A DNA stretch of 7,230 nucleotides from Thalassospiraceae bacterium (GCA_030638205.1 DAOWFB010000121.1:1-7230), one strand, 5' to 3'; shown: positions 1 to 5,977, numbered from the stretch's first letter. Notes: a model not told the origin generated them from the sequence alone. Translations and numbers: made by a program.

Positions 1-1089
1 CTGAGATATATTTTCAATTCGTGTCGCGGTTTCAACTGCACTTTTAATTGATGTAAGTGGATTTTTAATTTCATGGGCGACGTCGGCGGCAAAGCGTTCA
101 ATAGCATCCATCCGTGCCCACAATGCCTCGGTCATATCACCGAGAGCCCGGGCCAATTCGCCTATCTCATCTGAGCGTTCACCAAAATTTGGTATTTTGT
201 GTTGGCGATGATGGCCTTTGCGAATGTGTTCGGCGGCCAACGCCAACGAACGTATGGGGCGTGCTATTGTTCCAGCCAGATAAAGAGAAACACCAATTGT
301 GATAATCAGTACCACGCCAAATACCTTTAATATATCCAAGCGCACCTCATAAACGGCAGCGTCAATTTCATCGGATCCTTTGGAAAGAAATATTACGCCT
401 AGTGTTTGTTTGTAGCGCGTTACCGGCATGGCCACCGTCAGCACCAGCGATCTATCCGGCATTGATCGGCGCGCCACCCAGACCTCGCCGCCCATGGCCG
501 CCATTACCTCGGGGTAATCACTTGCCCGTTGCTGGATGTTTTCCCTGTAGGTGGCGTACTCGTCACCGCCGGGCAGCCAGTTATAGATGCGATCAATTGC
601 CTGAAATATTGTGCTAAGAAAACTTTCTTTTTCTTCTGCTGTTACTGGCGGGGGCAGGTCTTTTTGTTGTACCTGACCGCCCGGTTCAAGCAGTTTTCTC
701 GAATCAGCCGCCAGCCTGCCATCGGGCAAGAAAAGCCTAGCTCTGGTTTTGGCGGTAAAGGCAAGGCGACGCACAATTTGTGATGAAAGTTCGGGCAAAA
801 GTGCCTGACCCCTTGGTGAAACCGCACTTTCGCCAAGAGCGACCGCAAAAATTTCCGCGTGGGTGCGCAGGCCTGAAAGCTCGGTCGAAATAAGATTGCG
901 ACGATATTCATCAAGATAAAAAATACCCGCCACCAGTATTGCCGGTGCCAACAGATTGACCGCAAGAATCCGTAATGTAATGCGTGAAAAGCGTCCGCTT
1001 AATCCGTGACCTCGAATATGCTCGCTAACATTATCATGAATAGAGGCATGATCTGGCGTATCCACACTATCGCTATCGGTTTTTTTCAT
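1..1089 (-). CDS. chvG: ChvG-type sensor histidine kinase, 3' end cut by window edge
   Basis: Inner-membrane sensor kinase that would autophosphorylate on histidine and pass the phosphate to the ChvI regulator encoded just upstream. The minus-strand frame is open from 1089 to the window edge, giving 363 residues with no stop; the catalytic ATPase domain lies outside. Visible in order: a hydrophilic N-terminus (1-37), a first membrane helix (about 38-60), a periplasmic sensor region (about 61-250), a second helix (about 252-272), a HAMP linker (about 273-325) and the dimerisation H-box FAADVAHEIKNP (333-344), whose His339 is the predicted phosphorylation site. The H-box and overall layout match ChvG/BvrS/ExoS of Alphaproteobacteria. 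The start is the first ATG after the chvI stop, 15 bases downstream of it and in the same frame; its ribosome binding site is weak, which suggests translational coupling. In relatives this kinase responds to acid or envelope stress and is held off by the periplasmic protein ExoR, which is not in this window. Confidence 0.92.
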   Translation of the reverse strand, partial: MKKTDSDSVDTPDHASIHDNVSEHIRGHGLSGRFSRITLRILAVNLLAPAILVAGIFYLDEYRRNLISTELSGLRTHAEIFAVALGESAVSPRGQALLPELSSQIVRRLAFTAKTRARLFLPDGRLAADSRKLLEPGGQVQQKDLPPPVTAEEKESFLSTIFQAIDRIYNWLPGGDEYATYRENIQQRASDYPEVMAAMGGEVWVARRSMPDRSLVLTVAMPVTRYKQTLGVIFLSKGSDEIDAAVYEVRLDILKVFGVVLIITIGVSLYLAGTIARPIRSLALAAEHIRKGHHRQHKIPNFGERSDEIGELARALGDMTEALWARMDAIERFAADVAHEIKNPLTSIKSAVETATRIENISQ

Positions 1090-1104
1090 AGGCGCCAGTT
1101 TAAA

Positions 1105-1788
1105 TCAATCCGTCTTGTAGCGATAGCCAACGCCATAAAGTGTCTCTATTTCGTCAAAGTCGGGCACGGCGGCACGAAATTTGCGGCGCAGGCGCTTGAT
1201 GTGGCTATCTATGGTGCGGTCATCCACATAAATATTTTCCCCATAGGCCGCATCAATTAATTGATCGCGACTTTTAACGTGACCAGGGTTTGTCGCCAAT
1301 GCATGCAAAAGCAAAAATTCTGTTACCGTTAAGTTAACTTGTTTTTCTTTCCAGGTGCAAAGATGGCGCGAGGTGTCCATCATTAAATCACCACGGCTTA
1401 TTAAATTGTTACCCCCTGATGACGGATCGAGCCTTCGTAATACTGCGCGGATACGTTCAATTAGCAAACGTTGAGAAAATGGTTTTTTAATATAATCATC
1501 TGCGCCTAATCGCAGGCCCATGGCCTCATCAACTTCGTCATCCTTGGAGGTGAGAAAAATAATCGGAAGGTCTGAACGTTTTTTTAATTCGGCCAAAAGC
1601 TCCATCCCGTCCATTTTGGGCATTTTAATATCCAAAACCGCAAGGCTGGGTGGGTTGCGGGAAATTTCGCGAAGGGCCTCTTCGCCGTCACCATAGGTGC
1701 GTACCTCATAGCCCTCGGCCTCAAGCGCTATTGAAACTGAAGTTAAAATATTTCGGTCATCATCGACTAAGGCAATGGTGTGGTTCAT
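1105..1788 (-). CDS. chvI: ChvI-type response regulator (OmpR/PhoB family)
   Basis: DNA-binding response regulator, 227 residues, the usual full length. The N-terminal receiver domain (about 4-115) has the acidic pocket D9-D11, the phospho-acceptor D53 in VLDIKMPKMDG, the switch residue T80 in FLTSKDD and the conserved lysine K102 in KKPF. The C-terminal winged-helix domain (about 128-225) contains a recognition helix around DDRTIDSHIKRLRRKF (189-204) and the closing wing hairpin near YGVGYRYK. The sequence closely resembles ChvI/BvrR of Alphaproteobacteria, which control envelope, exopolysaccharide, acid-response and some carbon-metabolism genes. It is co-directional with chvG, with a 15-base gap, so the pair is almost certainly one operon. 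The ATG start is supported by the receiver domain beginning at once (HTIALVDDD); the Shine-Dalgarno sequence before it is poor. It is transcribed divergently from cbtB. Confidence 0.95.
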   Translation of the reverse strand: MNHTIALVDDDRNILTSVSIALEAEGYEVRTYGDGEEALREISRNPPSLAVLDIKMPKMDGMELLAELKKRSDLPIIFLTSKDDEVDEAMGLRLGADDYIKKPFSQRLLIERIRAVLRRLDPSSGGNNLISRGDLMMDTSRHLCTWKEKQVNLTVTEFLLLHALATNPGHVKSRDQLIDAAYGENIYVDDRTIDSHIKRLRRKFRAAVPDFDEIETLYGVGYRYKTD

Positions 1789-1951
1789 GGACGCTTATGC
1801 TTTCTCAAATAATATAGGAAGGTATTTACCCCTTTTATTATGGCAAAATTATAGCCGTATGGGCATTGACGATATTTTATAAAGACAGTGGTTATATTAG
1901 AGGCTACGATGCTATCAAATAAGGCACAAAGAAAAAAGGAACCGCCCCTAA
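1789..1951. promoter_or_regulatory. Divergent promoter region between chvI and cbtB
   Basis: This 163-base AT-rich gap must hold start signals for both directions. On the minus strand a perfect TATAAT (1853 to 1848) lies about 60 bases upstream of the chvI start, but no good -35 hexamer stands 16-18 bases before it. On the plus strand TTGACG (1866-1871) resembles a -35 element, but the best -10-like sequence, TATATT (1893-1898), is 21 bases away, which is long. A short hairpin TATGGC/GCCGTA (1839-1859, with one G-U pair) overlaps the minus-strand -10. There is no obvious cobalamin riboswitch for cbtBA. That promoters lie here is secure from gene orientation; the individual elements are weak guesses. 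Confidence 0.5.
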
Positions 1952-2179
1952 ATGAGTAGAAATCCTTACAAAACCAAAGCAATTACCAGAGCAATCACTG
2001 GGGCGGCCACCATGGGCGAGGCCTCGGAAGTAAGCGATATTTCCCGCACAAACGCAGTGGTTACGGCTGTTTTTGCTCTTGGCCTTGGCCTTGGACTTTT
2101 ATCGGTGGTTGGTTATGCGCAGGCTTCTCATGATGTGGCCCACGATTCTCGTCATGCGTTTTCTTTTCCTTGCCACTAA
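1952..2179 (+). CDS. cbtB: CbtB-like cobalt transporter small subunit
   Basis: Small membrane protein of 75 residues, recognised by the C-terminal signature HDSRHAFSFPCH (64-75), which is diagnostic for CbtB. One hydrophobic helix (about 34-56) is followed by a metal-ligand-rich tail with H60, D61, H64, D65, H68, C74 and H75, likely exposed outside the cytoplasm. CbtB accompanies CbtA in a predicted cobalt uptake system, often near or regulated with B12 biosynthesis; direct transport data are sparse. Here it precedes cbtA by 28 bases on the same strand. The first ATG has an AAGGA sequence 11 bases before it. A later ATG at 2012 would give a 55-residue protein closer to the usual CbtB length, so the start is uncertain within these two. 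Confidence 0.87.
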   Translation: MSRNPYKTKAITRAITGAATMGEASEVSDISRTNAVVTAVFALGLGLGLLSVVGYAQASHDVAHDSRHAFSFPCH

Positions 2180-2207
2180 AAACACCTCAAACTAACCCAA
2201 GGTTCCC

Positions 2208-2936
2208 ATGATAAAACGCTTGTTCCCAGCAGCCTTAATAGCGGGGCTGTCTGCTGGTTTGGTCATATCGTTGGCACAGGCAATTTTTATTATTCCACTT
2301 ATTGATTTTGCTGAATTTCTCGAAATTGGGGGCCGGGCGGATGACTATGTCCCGCCCAAGGGCTTTATGGCCATTGCCCTTGGCGATCCGGAAAGATTTT
2401 TAAACACGCTTTCTTTTGATGTGCTAACCGGGGTCGCTTTTGCCTTAATTATGGCTGCGGGGATTGTATTTCATGGCCGGGCTATAACTTGGAAACAAGG
2501 TATTCTGTGGGGTCTTGGCGGTTGGGCTGCATTTGCGCTGGCCCCTGCCATTGGCCAGCCACCGGCCCCGCCGGGGGTGGCTTATGTTGATCTTGAGGCC
2601 CGCCAGCTTTGGTGGTGGTTGACCGTATCTTGCACATCACTGGGGCTTGTTATGCTGGTATTTATTGGTGACTGGGCAGGGGAATGCGGGCGCTTGCTTG
2701 ATGGCGGCTGGCGTAATGCATGGTGGCCCAAAGTTGTGGGCGCTGGATTGATAATATTTCCCCATGTATTGGGCGCACCTGAAAATAGCGCCATCAGCAC
2801 GGACACAGGCACGGCTGGGGCTGATATGGTTCGGGATTTTGCATTTTATTCATTAACCAGCACGCTTGCCTTTTGGGTGATCATCGGGATTATTTTGGGT
2901 GCGGTGTTGGGTCGCGGGGCCGGGGATAAAAATTAA
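2208..2936 (+). CDS. cbtA: CbtA-like cobalt transporter membrane subunit
   Basis: Polytopic inner-membrane protein of 242 residues with about six hydrophobic helices (about 8-32, 66-88, 97-116, 133-153, 174-190 and 213-236). It carries typical CbtA features: an N-terminal helix ending in a proline-containing segment and followed by acidic residues (AQAIFIIPLIDFAEF), the WGLGGWAAFALAPAIGQPP block (101-119), LEARQLWWW (129-137) and FPHVLGAP (184-191) with His186. The family is predicted to move cobalt across the inner membrane together with CbtB. The start follows CAAGG (2198-2202) by five bases and places the first helix right at the N-terminus. No terminator is evident after the stop, so read-through into the DUF1538 operon 70 bases on is possible. 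The family assignment is good; the cobalt specificity is inferred from the family and not visible in the sequence. Confidence 0.87.
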   Translation: MIKRLFPAALIAGLSAGLVISLAQAIFIIPLIDFAEFLEIGGRADDYVPPKGFMAIALGDPERFLNTLSFDVLTGVAFALIMAAGIVFHGRAITWKQGILWGLGGWAAFALAPAIGQPPAPPGVAYVDLEARQLWWWLTVSCTSLGLVMLVFIGDWAGECGRLLDGGWRNAWWPKVVGAGLIIFPHVLGAPENSAISTDTGTAGADMVRDFAFYSLTSTLAFWVIIGIILGAVLGRGAGDKN

Positions 2937-2996
2937 AAAAATAAACAAACGCCCGCATTGTAGCACTATACTTAAACGTTAGAAATTTGTTGGCGT

Positions 2997-3006
2997 GAGG
3001 GATGGG
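2997..3006 (+). promoter_or_regulatory. Ribosome binding site deciding the start of the first DUF1538 gene
   Basis: GAGGGATGGG directly precedes an ATG at 3007. The GAGG core stands six bases from that ATG, a good Shine-Dalgarno spacing. An in-frame GTG at 2995 overlaps this site and has nothing like a Shine-Dalgarno upstream, so the ATG is the better start. A TATACT at 2967-2972 could be the -10 of a separate promoter, but no fitting -35 is present. Confidence 0.6.
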
Positions 3007-3750
3007 ATGGGTGATGTACTTAGTATAATTCGCGGCCTTACCCGTCTTTTGGTTGATGCGGCGCGCGATCTGGTGCCGATTATTGCGGTTATCGCATTTT
3101 TTCAAATTGTGGTTTTGCGCCAACCTTTTCCTAATTTATCTGAAATACTTATCGGTACCGCCTTGGTCATAATGGGGCTGGCATTTTTTATCCGTGGCCT
3201 TGAAATGGGCCTGTTTCCGCTGGGCGAATCCATGGCCCAAGATTTTGCCAAAAAAGGCAGCCTTGTTTGGCTTGTGGGTTTTGCCTTTGCCCTTGGTTTT
3301 GGCACCACCGTTGCCGAGCCCGCATTAATAGCCGTGGCCGCCGAAGCTGCAAAAACCGTGGCTGAAGCAGGGGCCATAGAAAACAGCGTTGATACAATGG
3401 CCAGCTATGCATTTGGCCTGCGCATGACCGTTGCCTTTTCAGTTGGCTTTGCAATTGTTATTGGTGTTGTTCGCATTATAAAAGGCTGGCCCATTCAATG
3501 GGTAATCATTATCGGTTATGGCTTTGTCGTGGCGTTGACAATGATTGCGCCGCCGGAAATTGTTGGTATTGCTTATGATTCAGGTGGGGTCACCACATCA
3601 ACCATAACGGTTCCGTTGGTGACAGCCCTTGGCGTTGGTTTGGCCAGTGCAATTCGCGGGCGCAATCCAATGACCGACGGTTTTGGCCTGATAGCGTTTG
3701 CTAGCCTGACACCGATGATGTTCGTGATGATTTATGGAATGGTGTATTAG
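3007..3750 (+). CDS. DUF1538 family membrane protein, first subunit
   Basis: Polytopic membrane protein of 247 residues (251 if the upstream GTG at 2995 were used). It shares with its downstream neighbour the family blocks GLEMGLFPLGE (64-74), GFGTTVAEPALIAVA (97-111), AYDSGGVTTSTITVP (189-203) and DGFGLIAFASL (224-234). The acidic residues E65, E73, E104 and D191, lying in or next to hydrophobic segments, are candidates for cation or proton binding. I recall a DUF1538 pair from Halomonas (UmpA/UmpB) reported as a two-component Na+(Li+,K+)/H+ antiporter needing both subunits; applying that here is inference. The stop codon is followed immediately by the ATG of the second DUF1538 gene, which fits obligate co-synthesis. 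The gene opens a four-gene coupled operon, 70 bases after cbtA. Confidence 0.88.
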   Translation: MGDVLSIIRGLTRLLVDAARDLVPIIAVIAFFQIVVLRQPFPNLSEILIGTALVIMGLAFFIRGLEMGLFPLGESMAQDFAKKGSLVWLVGFAFALGFGTTVAEPALIAVAAEAAKTVAEAGAIENSVDTMASYAFGLRMTVAFSVGFAIVIGVVRIIKGWPIQWVIIIGYGFVVALTMIAPPEIVGIAYDSGGVTTSTITVPLVTALGVGLASAIRGRNPMTDGFGLIAFASLTPMMFVMIYGMVY

Positions 3751-4545
3751 ATGGAATTGTTTAATCACATTCTTGCAACCGGACTTTCAACCGTTTTTGA
3801 CGTGTTGCCCATTGCCGCGATTTTGCTTTTTTTCCAGATTGTCGCGCTAAAAAAGATGCCACCCAACCCCAAGCGCGTTGCGGTCGGGTTTCTTTATGTT
3901 TTAATCGGGCTGACGTTTTTTCTGGTCGGGCTTGAGCTTGCCTTGTTCCCGGTTGGTGAAACCATGGCCCGACAATTGACCGATCCTGTATTTATTGGCG
4001 TAGATGCACTGAACAAATTTGTTCGTTGGCAAGATTATTATTGGGTTTATATATTTGCCGCCGCCATTGGTTTTGCCACCACCGCAGCCGAACCATCATT
4101 AATAGCAGTAGCCATAAAGGCCGAACAAATATCGGGCGGGGCGTTAAACGCGTTTTCACTACGCATGGCGGTTGCCATCGGTGTTTCGGTGGGGGTGTCG
4201 CTAGGGGCTTACCGCATTGTTTCCGGCACGCCACTTCATTACTACATTATTGCCGGATATGTAGTTGTACTTATTCAAACTATTTGGGCACCAAAAATGA
4301 TAGTGGCGCTGGCCTATGATTCCGGCGGGGTTACCACATCAACCGTGACCGTTCCGGTGGTAACCGCGCTGGGCTTGGGGCTGGCTTCAACCATACCCGG
4401 GCGTAGCCCGCTTTTGGATGGATTTGGATTAATAGCGTTTGCTAGCTTGTTTCCCATAATGGCCGTAATGGGCTATGCCAAGATGGCAGAATGGGTACAA
4501 AATCGCAGGCGCATGGCTGAGGATGAAAAGGAGAAACCCGTATGA
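3751..4545 (+). CDS. DUF1538 family membrane protein, second subunit
   Basis: Polytopic membrane protein of 264 residues, homologous to the preceding gene product along its whole length. Matching blocks are GLELALFPVGE (60-70), GFATTAAEPSLIAVA (107-121), AYDSGGVTTSTVTVP (188-202) and DGFGLIAFASL (223-233). It differs in an extra loop around 76-98 (WQDYYW) and in a charged cytosolic-looking tail (about 245-264, rich in R, E and K) that could contact the soluble proteins encoded next. Its ATG directly abuts the previous TAG and has no strong Shine-Dalgarno, so translation probably depends on ribosomes finishing the first gene. Its own stop overlaps the next start by four bases. The likely role is the partner subunit of a heteromeric cation/proton transporter; the substrate cannot be read from the sequence. 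Confidence 0.88.
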   Translation: MELFNHILATGLSTVFDVLPIAAILLFFQIVALKKMPPNPKRVAVGFLYVLIGLTFFLVGLELALFPVGETMARQLTDPVFIGVDALNKFVRWQDYYWVYIFAAAIGFATTAAEPSLIAVAIKAEQISGGALNAFSLRMAVAIGVSVGVSLGAYRIVSGTPLHYYIIAGYVVVLIQTIWAPKMIVALAYDSGGVTTSTVTVPVVTALGLGLASTIPGRSPLLDGFGLIAFASLFPIMAVMGYAKMAEWVQNRRRMAEDEKEKPV

Positions 4546-4892
4546 ACCTCAAGATGATTATGGCACTTGTCAGTGACGACAGGACGCAAACCGTAATTGA
4601 CGCCGCCCGCGAGGCAGGTGCCACCGGTGCCACCGTAATAACCAGCGCCCAAGGCGAAGGGCTAACCCCTGAAAAAACATTTTTAGGATTAGACCTTGCC
4701 GCCCAGCGTGACATGGTTTTGTTTCTTGTCGCTGCACCCAAAGCCCGCGAGATTTTAGAAACAATTGCCAGTGCCGGAAATTTTGATACTGATAAGGGCG
4801 CAGGAATTGCGTGCCAGATAGGCATAGAAGATGCCGTCGGCCTTAAAACCCAACTACCCACTCTGATAAATGAAATCGAGGACGAGCTATGA
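4542..4892 (+). CDS. P-II-like regulatory protein
   Basis: Small soluble protein of 116 residues with a P-II (GlnB-like) ferredoxin-like layout. The first strand and helix are KMIMALVSDDRTQTVIDAAREAGATGATVITSAQGEG (about 4-40). The region equivalent to the T-loop (about 37-57) is altered and the following strand is DMVLFLVA (57-64). GAGIACQIGIEDAVGL (86-101) matches the C-terminal strand and nucleotide-loop area. The protein contains no tyrosine, so the GlnD-type uridylylation of Tyr51 in GlnB/GlnK is impossible. It is therefore probably a dedicated, ligand-sensing P-II-like protein for the adjacent transporter and not a general nitrogen regulator. The start is well supported: AAGGAG (4528-4533) lies eight bases upstream, and the ATGA overlap couples it to the second DUF1538 gene. 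The ligand is unknown; adenine nucleotides are the usual choice in this superfamily. Confidence 0.82.
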   Translation: MNLKMIMALVSDDRTQTVIDAAREAGATGATVITSAQGEGLTPEKTFLGLDLAAQRDMVLFLVAAPKAREILETIASAGNFDTDKGAGIACQIGIEDAVGLKTQLPTLINEIEDEL

Positions 4893-5287
4893 GCGAGAAA
4901 AAAATCGTTACCGTCAACGAAGTTATGAGCACCAAAGTTATGCATATTGAGACAACCGCCACTGTGGCTGATGCTATGAAACAAATGCGCGATGCCGGTG
5001 TTAGTTCACTGGTGGTTGATCGCCGCGACAAACACGATGAATTTGGTTTGGTTGTTGTTTCCGATATTGCCAAAGAAGTGATTGCGCCAGACCGCCCACC
5101 GGAAAGGGTGAACGTGTATGAAATAATGACCAAACCGGTGCTTTCGTTGCCGCCGGAAATGAATATTCGTTATGCGGTCAGGATGTTGGCACAATTTGGT
5201 CTATCGCGTGCGTTGGTGGTTGATGAACACCGTGCCCCCATTGGCATTGTTACGTTGCGTGATATGGTGTTGCGCCAAGCGGATTAA
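4889..5287 (+). CDS. Two-CBS-domain protein (Bateman module)
   Basis: Soluble 132-residue protein made almost only of two CBS domains. CBS1 covers about 8-66 (VNEVMSTKVMHIETTATVADAMKQM..., then GLVVVSDIAKEV) and CBS2 about 74-130 (VNVYEIMTKPVLSLPPEMNIRYAVRML..., then GIVTLRDMVLR). The repeated 'xxIMT/S-K-V' opening and 'G(L/I)V-(S/T)-(D/R)D' ending are typical of adenosine-nucleotide-binding Bateman modules. No enzyme domain is attached, so it is a likely regulatory partner, most plausibly of the DUF1538 membrane proteins. Its ATG overlaps the P-II-like stop by four bases, and GAGGA (4878-4882) stands six bases upstream. It is the last gene of the operon; a terminator follows about 90 bases on. 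Which nucleotide it binds cannot be told from the sequence. Confidence 0.9.
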   Translation: MSEKKIVTVNEVMSTKVMHIETTATVADAMKQMRDAGVSSLVVDRRDKHDEFGLVVVSDIAKEVIAPDRPPERVNVYEIMTKPVLSLPPEMNIRYAVRMLAQFGLSRALVVDEHRAPIGIVTLRDMVLRQAD

Positions 5288-5378
5288 CGGGCGGATTAAT
5301 AAATATCCACAGGCCTGTTTTGCCAGTGATTGTGGCATTTATGCGCTTATGGCATGTCGGCGTATGCAAAAAATTTAA

Positions 5379-5411
5379 TTTGCCCCCTGTACCCGAGGGC
5401 AAGTTTTTTTT
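5379..5411 (+). terminator. Rho-independent terminator of the DUF1538 operon
   Basis: A perfect six-pair stem TTGCCC/GGGCAA (5380-5385 with 5397-5402), an 11-base loop and an adjacent G-U pair at the base are followed at once by eight T residues (5404-5411). It lies 92 bases after the CBS gene stop and before the next gene at 5465, so it should close the DUF1538/P-II/CBS transcript. Confidence 0.75.
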
Positions 5412-5464
5412 AAAGTGGGAAATCTGGCCATAAAATTAATAAGTAAACCAAAAATGGGGACAAA

Positions 5465-5818
5465 ATGGGTATTGCAGAAATATTAGCCGTATTGGCTTTT
5501 TTTGTAGCTATGATTGCCTTGTGGCTTGTTAGCGATGTTCTCAAAAAAATTGAATCGCAGAATGAAAAATTTATTAGTACGCACATAAAAGTTATACGTA
5601 CGGATTTAAGCGATTTTGACGATAGGTTGCGTAATTTTACCAAGGCCATGAAGCTGATGGAGGATAAGCTTAAATCCAATGAAAAGTATTCGCACGAACA
5701 AGTCGCGGCCATGACAGGAAACATTAAAAATCTTGAAAAAAAGCTCAGCGATCTCGATCAGTCGATTCCCCAACGTTTCCGCGAAAAACCAGACGTTCGG
5801 CCCCGGTCTATACAATAA
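5465..5818 (+). CDS. Small membrane-anchored coiled-coil protein of unknown function
   Basis: I do not recognise this 117-residue protein. It has one N-terminal hydrophobic helix (about 4-24, AEILAVLAFFVAMIALWLVSD) followed by a charged, largely helical segment (about 25-100) rich in K, E, D and spaced I/L, which suggests a coiled coil. The tail is short and basic with prolines. With no cleavage site evident and lysines right after the helix, it is probably an inner-membrane anchor with the coiled coil in the cytosol. GGGGA (5456-5460) lies four bases before the ATG, supporting the start. It sits between a terminator and pckG on the same strand, so it has its own promoter or shares a transcript with pckG. 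The stop codon lies inside the first copy of a 13-base direct repeat. It could be a scaffold or envelope factor; no function is assigned. Confidence 0.75.
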   Translation: MGIAEILAVLAFFVAMIALWLVSDVLKKIESQNEKFISTHIKVIRTDLSDFDDRLRNFTKAMKLMEDKLKSNEKYSHEQVAAMTGNIKNLEKKLSDLDQSIPQRFREKPDVRPRSIQ

Positions 5819-5837
5819 TTAAGGCTATACAATAATT
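5808..5837 (+). repeat. Direct repeat of 13 bases, two copies 17 bases apart
   Basis: CTATACAATAATT occurs at 5808-5820 and again at 5825-5837, separated by AAGG. The first copy contains the TAA stop (5816-5818) of the coiled-coil gene. It may be a small tandem duplication. Each copy includes TACAAT, a near match to a -10 hexamer, so a role in transcription of pckG is possible but unproven. Confidence 0.8.
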
Positions 5838-5977
5838 TTGCCACATACGGGGGTTGCGTCATTTATGCTTGGCGCTAACCTGTAGGCAGTTAATTTAAAC
5901 CTCCCCCTATCAATGGTTATTCAGATAGTTTTTTGGCGTCATAATTCACTTTATTTACCCAAAGAAAGGTACCGGCA
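5819..5977 (+). promoter_or_regulatory. Leader and likely promoter region of pckG
   Basis: This 159-base noncoding gap precedes pckG. It holds the second copy of the direct repeat, a TTGGCG-to-TTAATT pair (about 5869-5896) that is too closely spaced to be a convincing promoter, and a weak hairpin CTATC/GATAG (5907-5911 with 5924-5928) followed by six T residues (5929-5934). The hairpin resembles a poor terminator for the upstream gene or an attenuator 44 bases before pckG. The pckG ribosome binding site AAAGG (5965-5969) is clear, eight bases from the ATG. Confidence 0.45.

Noticed and set aside
642..965. A 107-codon open frame on the minus strand
   Set aside because: It lies in another frame of the same strand inside chvG. 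The chvG frame runs unbroken through it with clear sensor-kinase features, while this translation is rich in W, C, R and H and has no domain.
1866..1898. A sigma-70 promoter TTGACG/TATATT for cbtB
   Set aside because: The spacer is 21 bases, well beyond the usual 16-18, so I kept it only as a note in the intergenic entry and not as a called promoter.
1789..1951. Cobalamin riboswitch upstream of cbtB
   Set aside because: I looked because cbtBA genes often have one. No B12-box-like sequence was seen, and the gap is shorter than a typical riboswitch plus expression platform.
1785..1982. A 65-codon minus-strand open frame across the chvI-cbtB gap
   Set aside because: It covers the promoter region and the cbtB start on the opposite strand, shows no family resemblance and has no good ribosome binding site.
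4442..4984. A 180-codon minus-strand open frame
   Set aside because: It is antisense to the end of the second DUF1538 gene, the P-II-like gene and the CBS start, all of which are well supported. Its composition, high in S, P and A, is typical of a shadow frame.
5321..5337. Hairpin TGCCA/TGGCA after the CBS gene as a terminator
   Set aside because: The stem is only five pairs and only three T residues follow. The much better stem with eight T residues at 5379-5411 explains termination.
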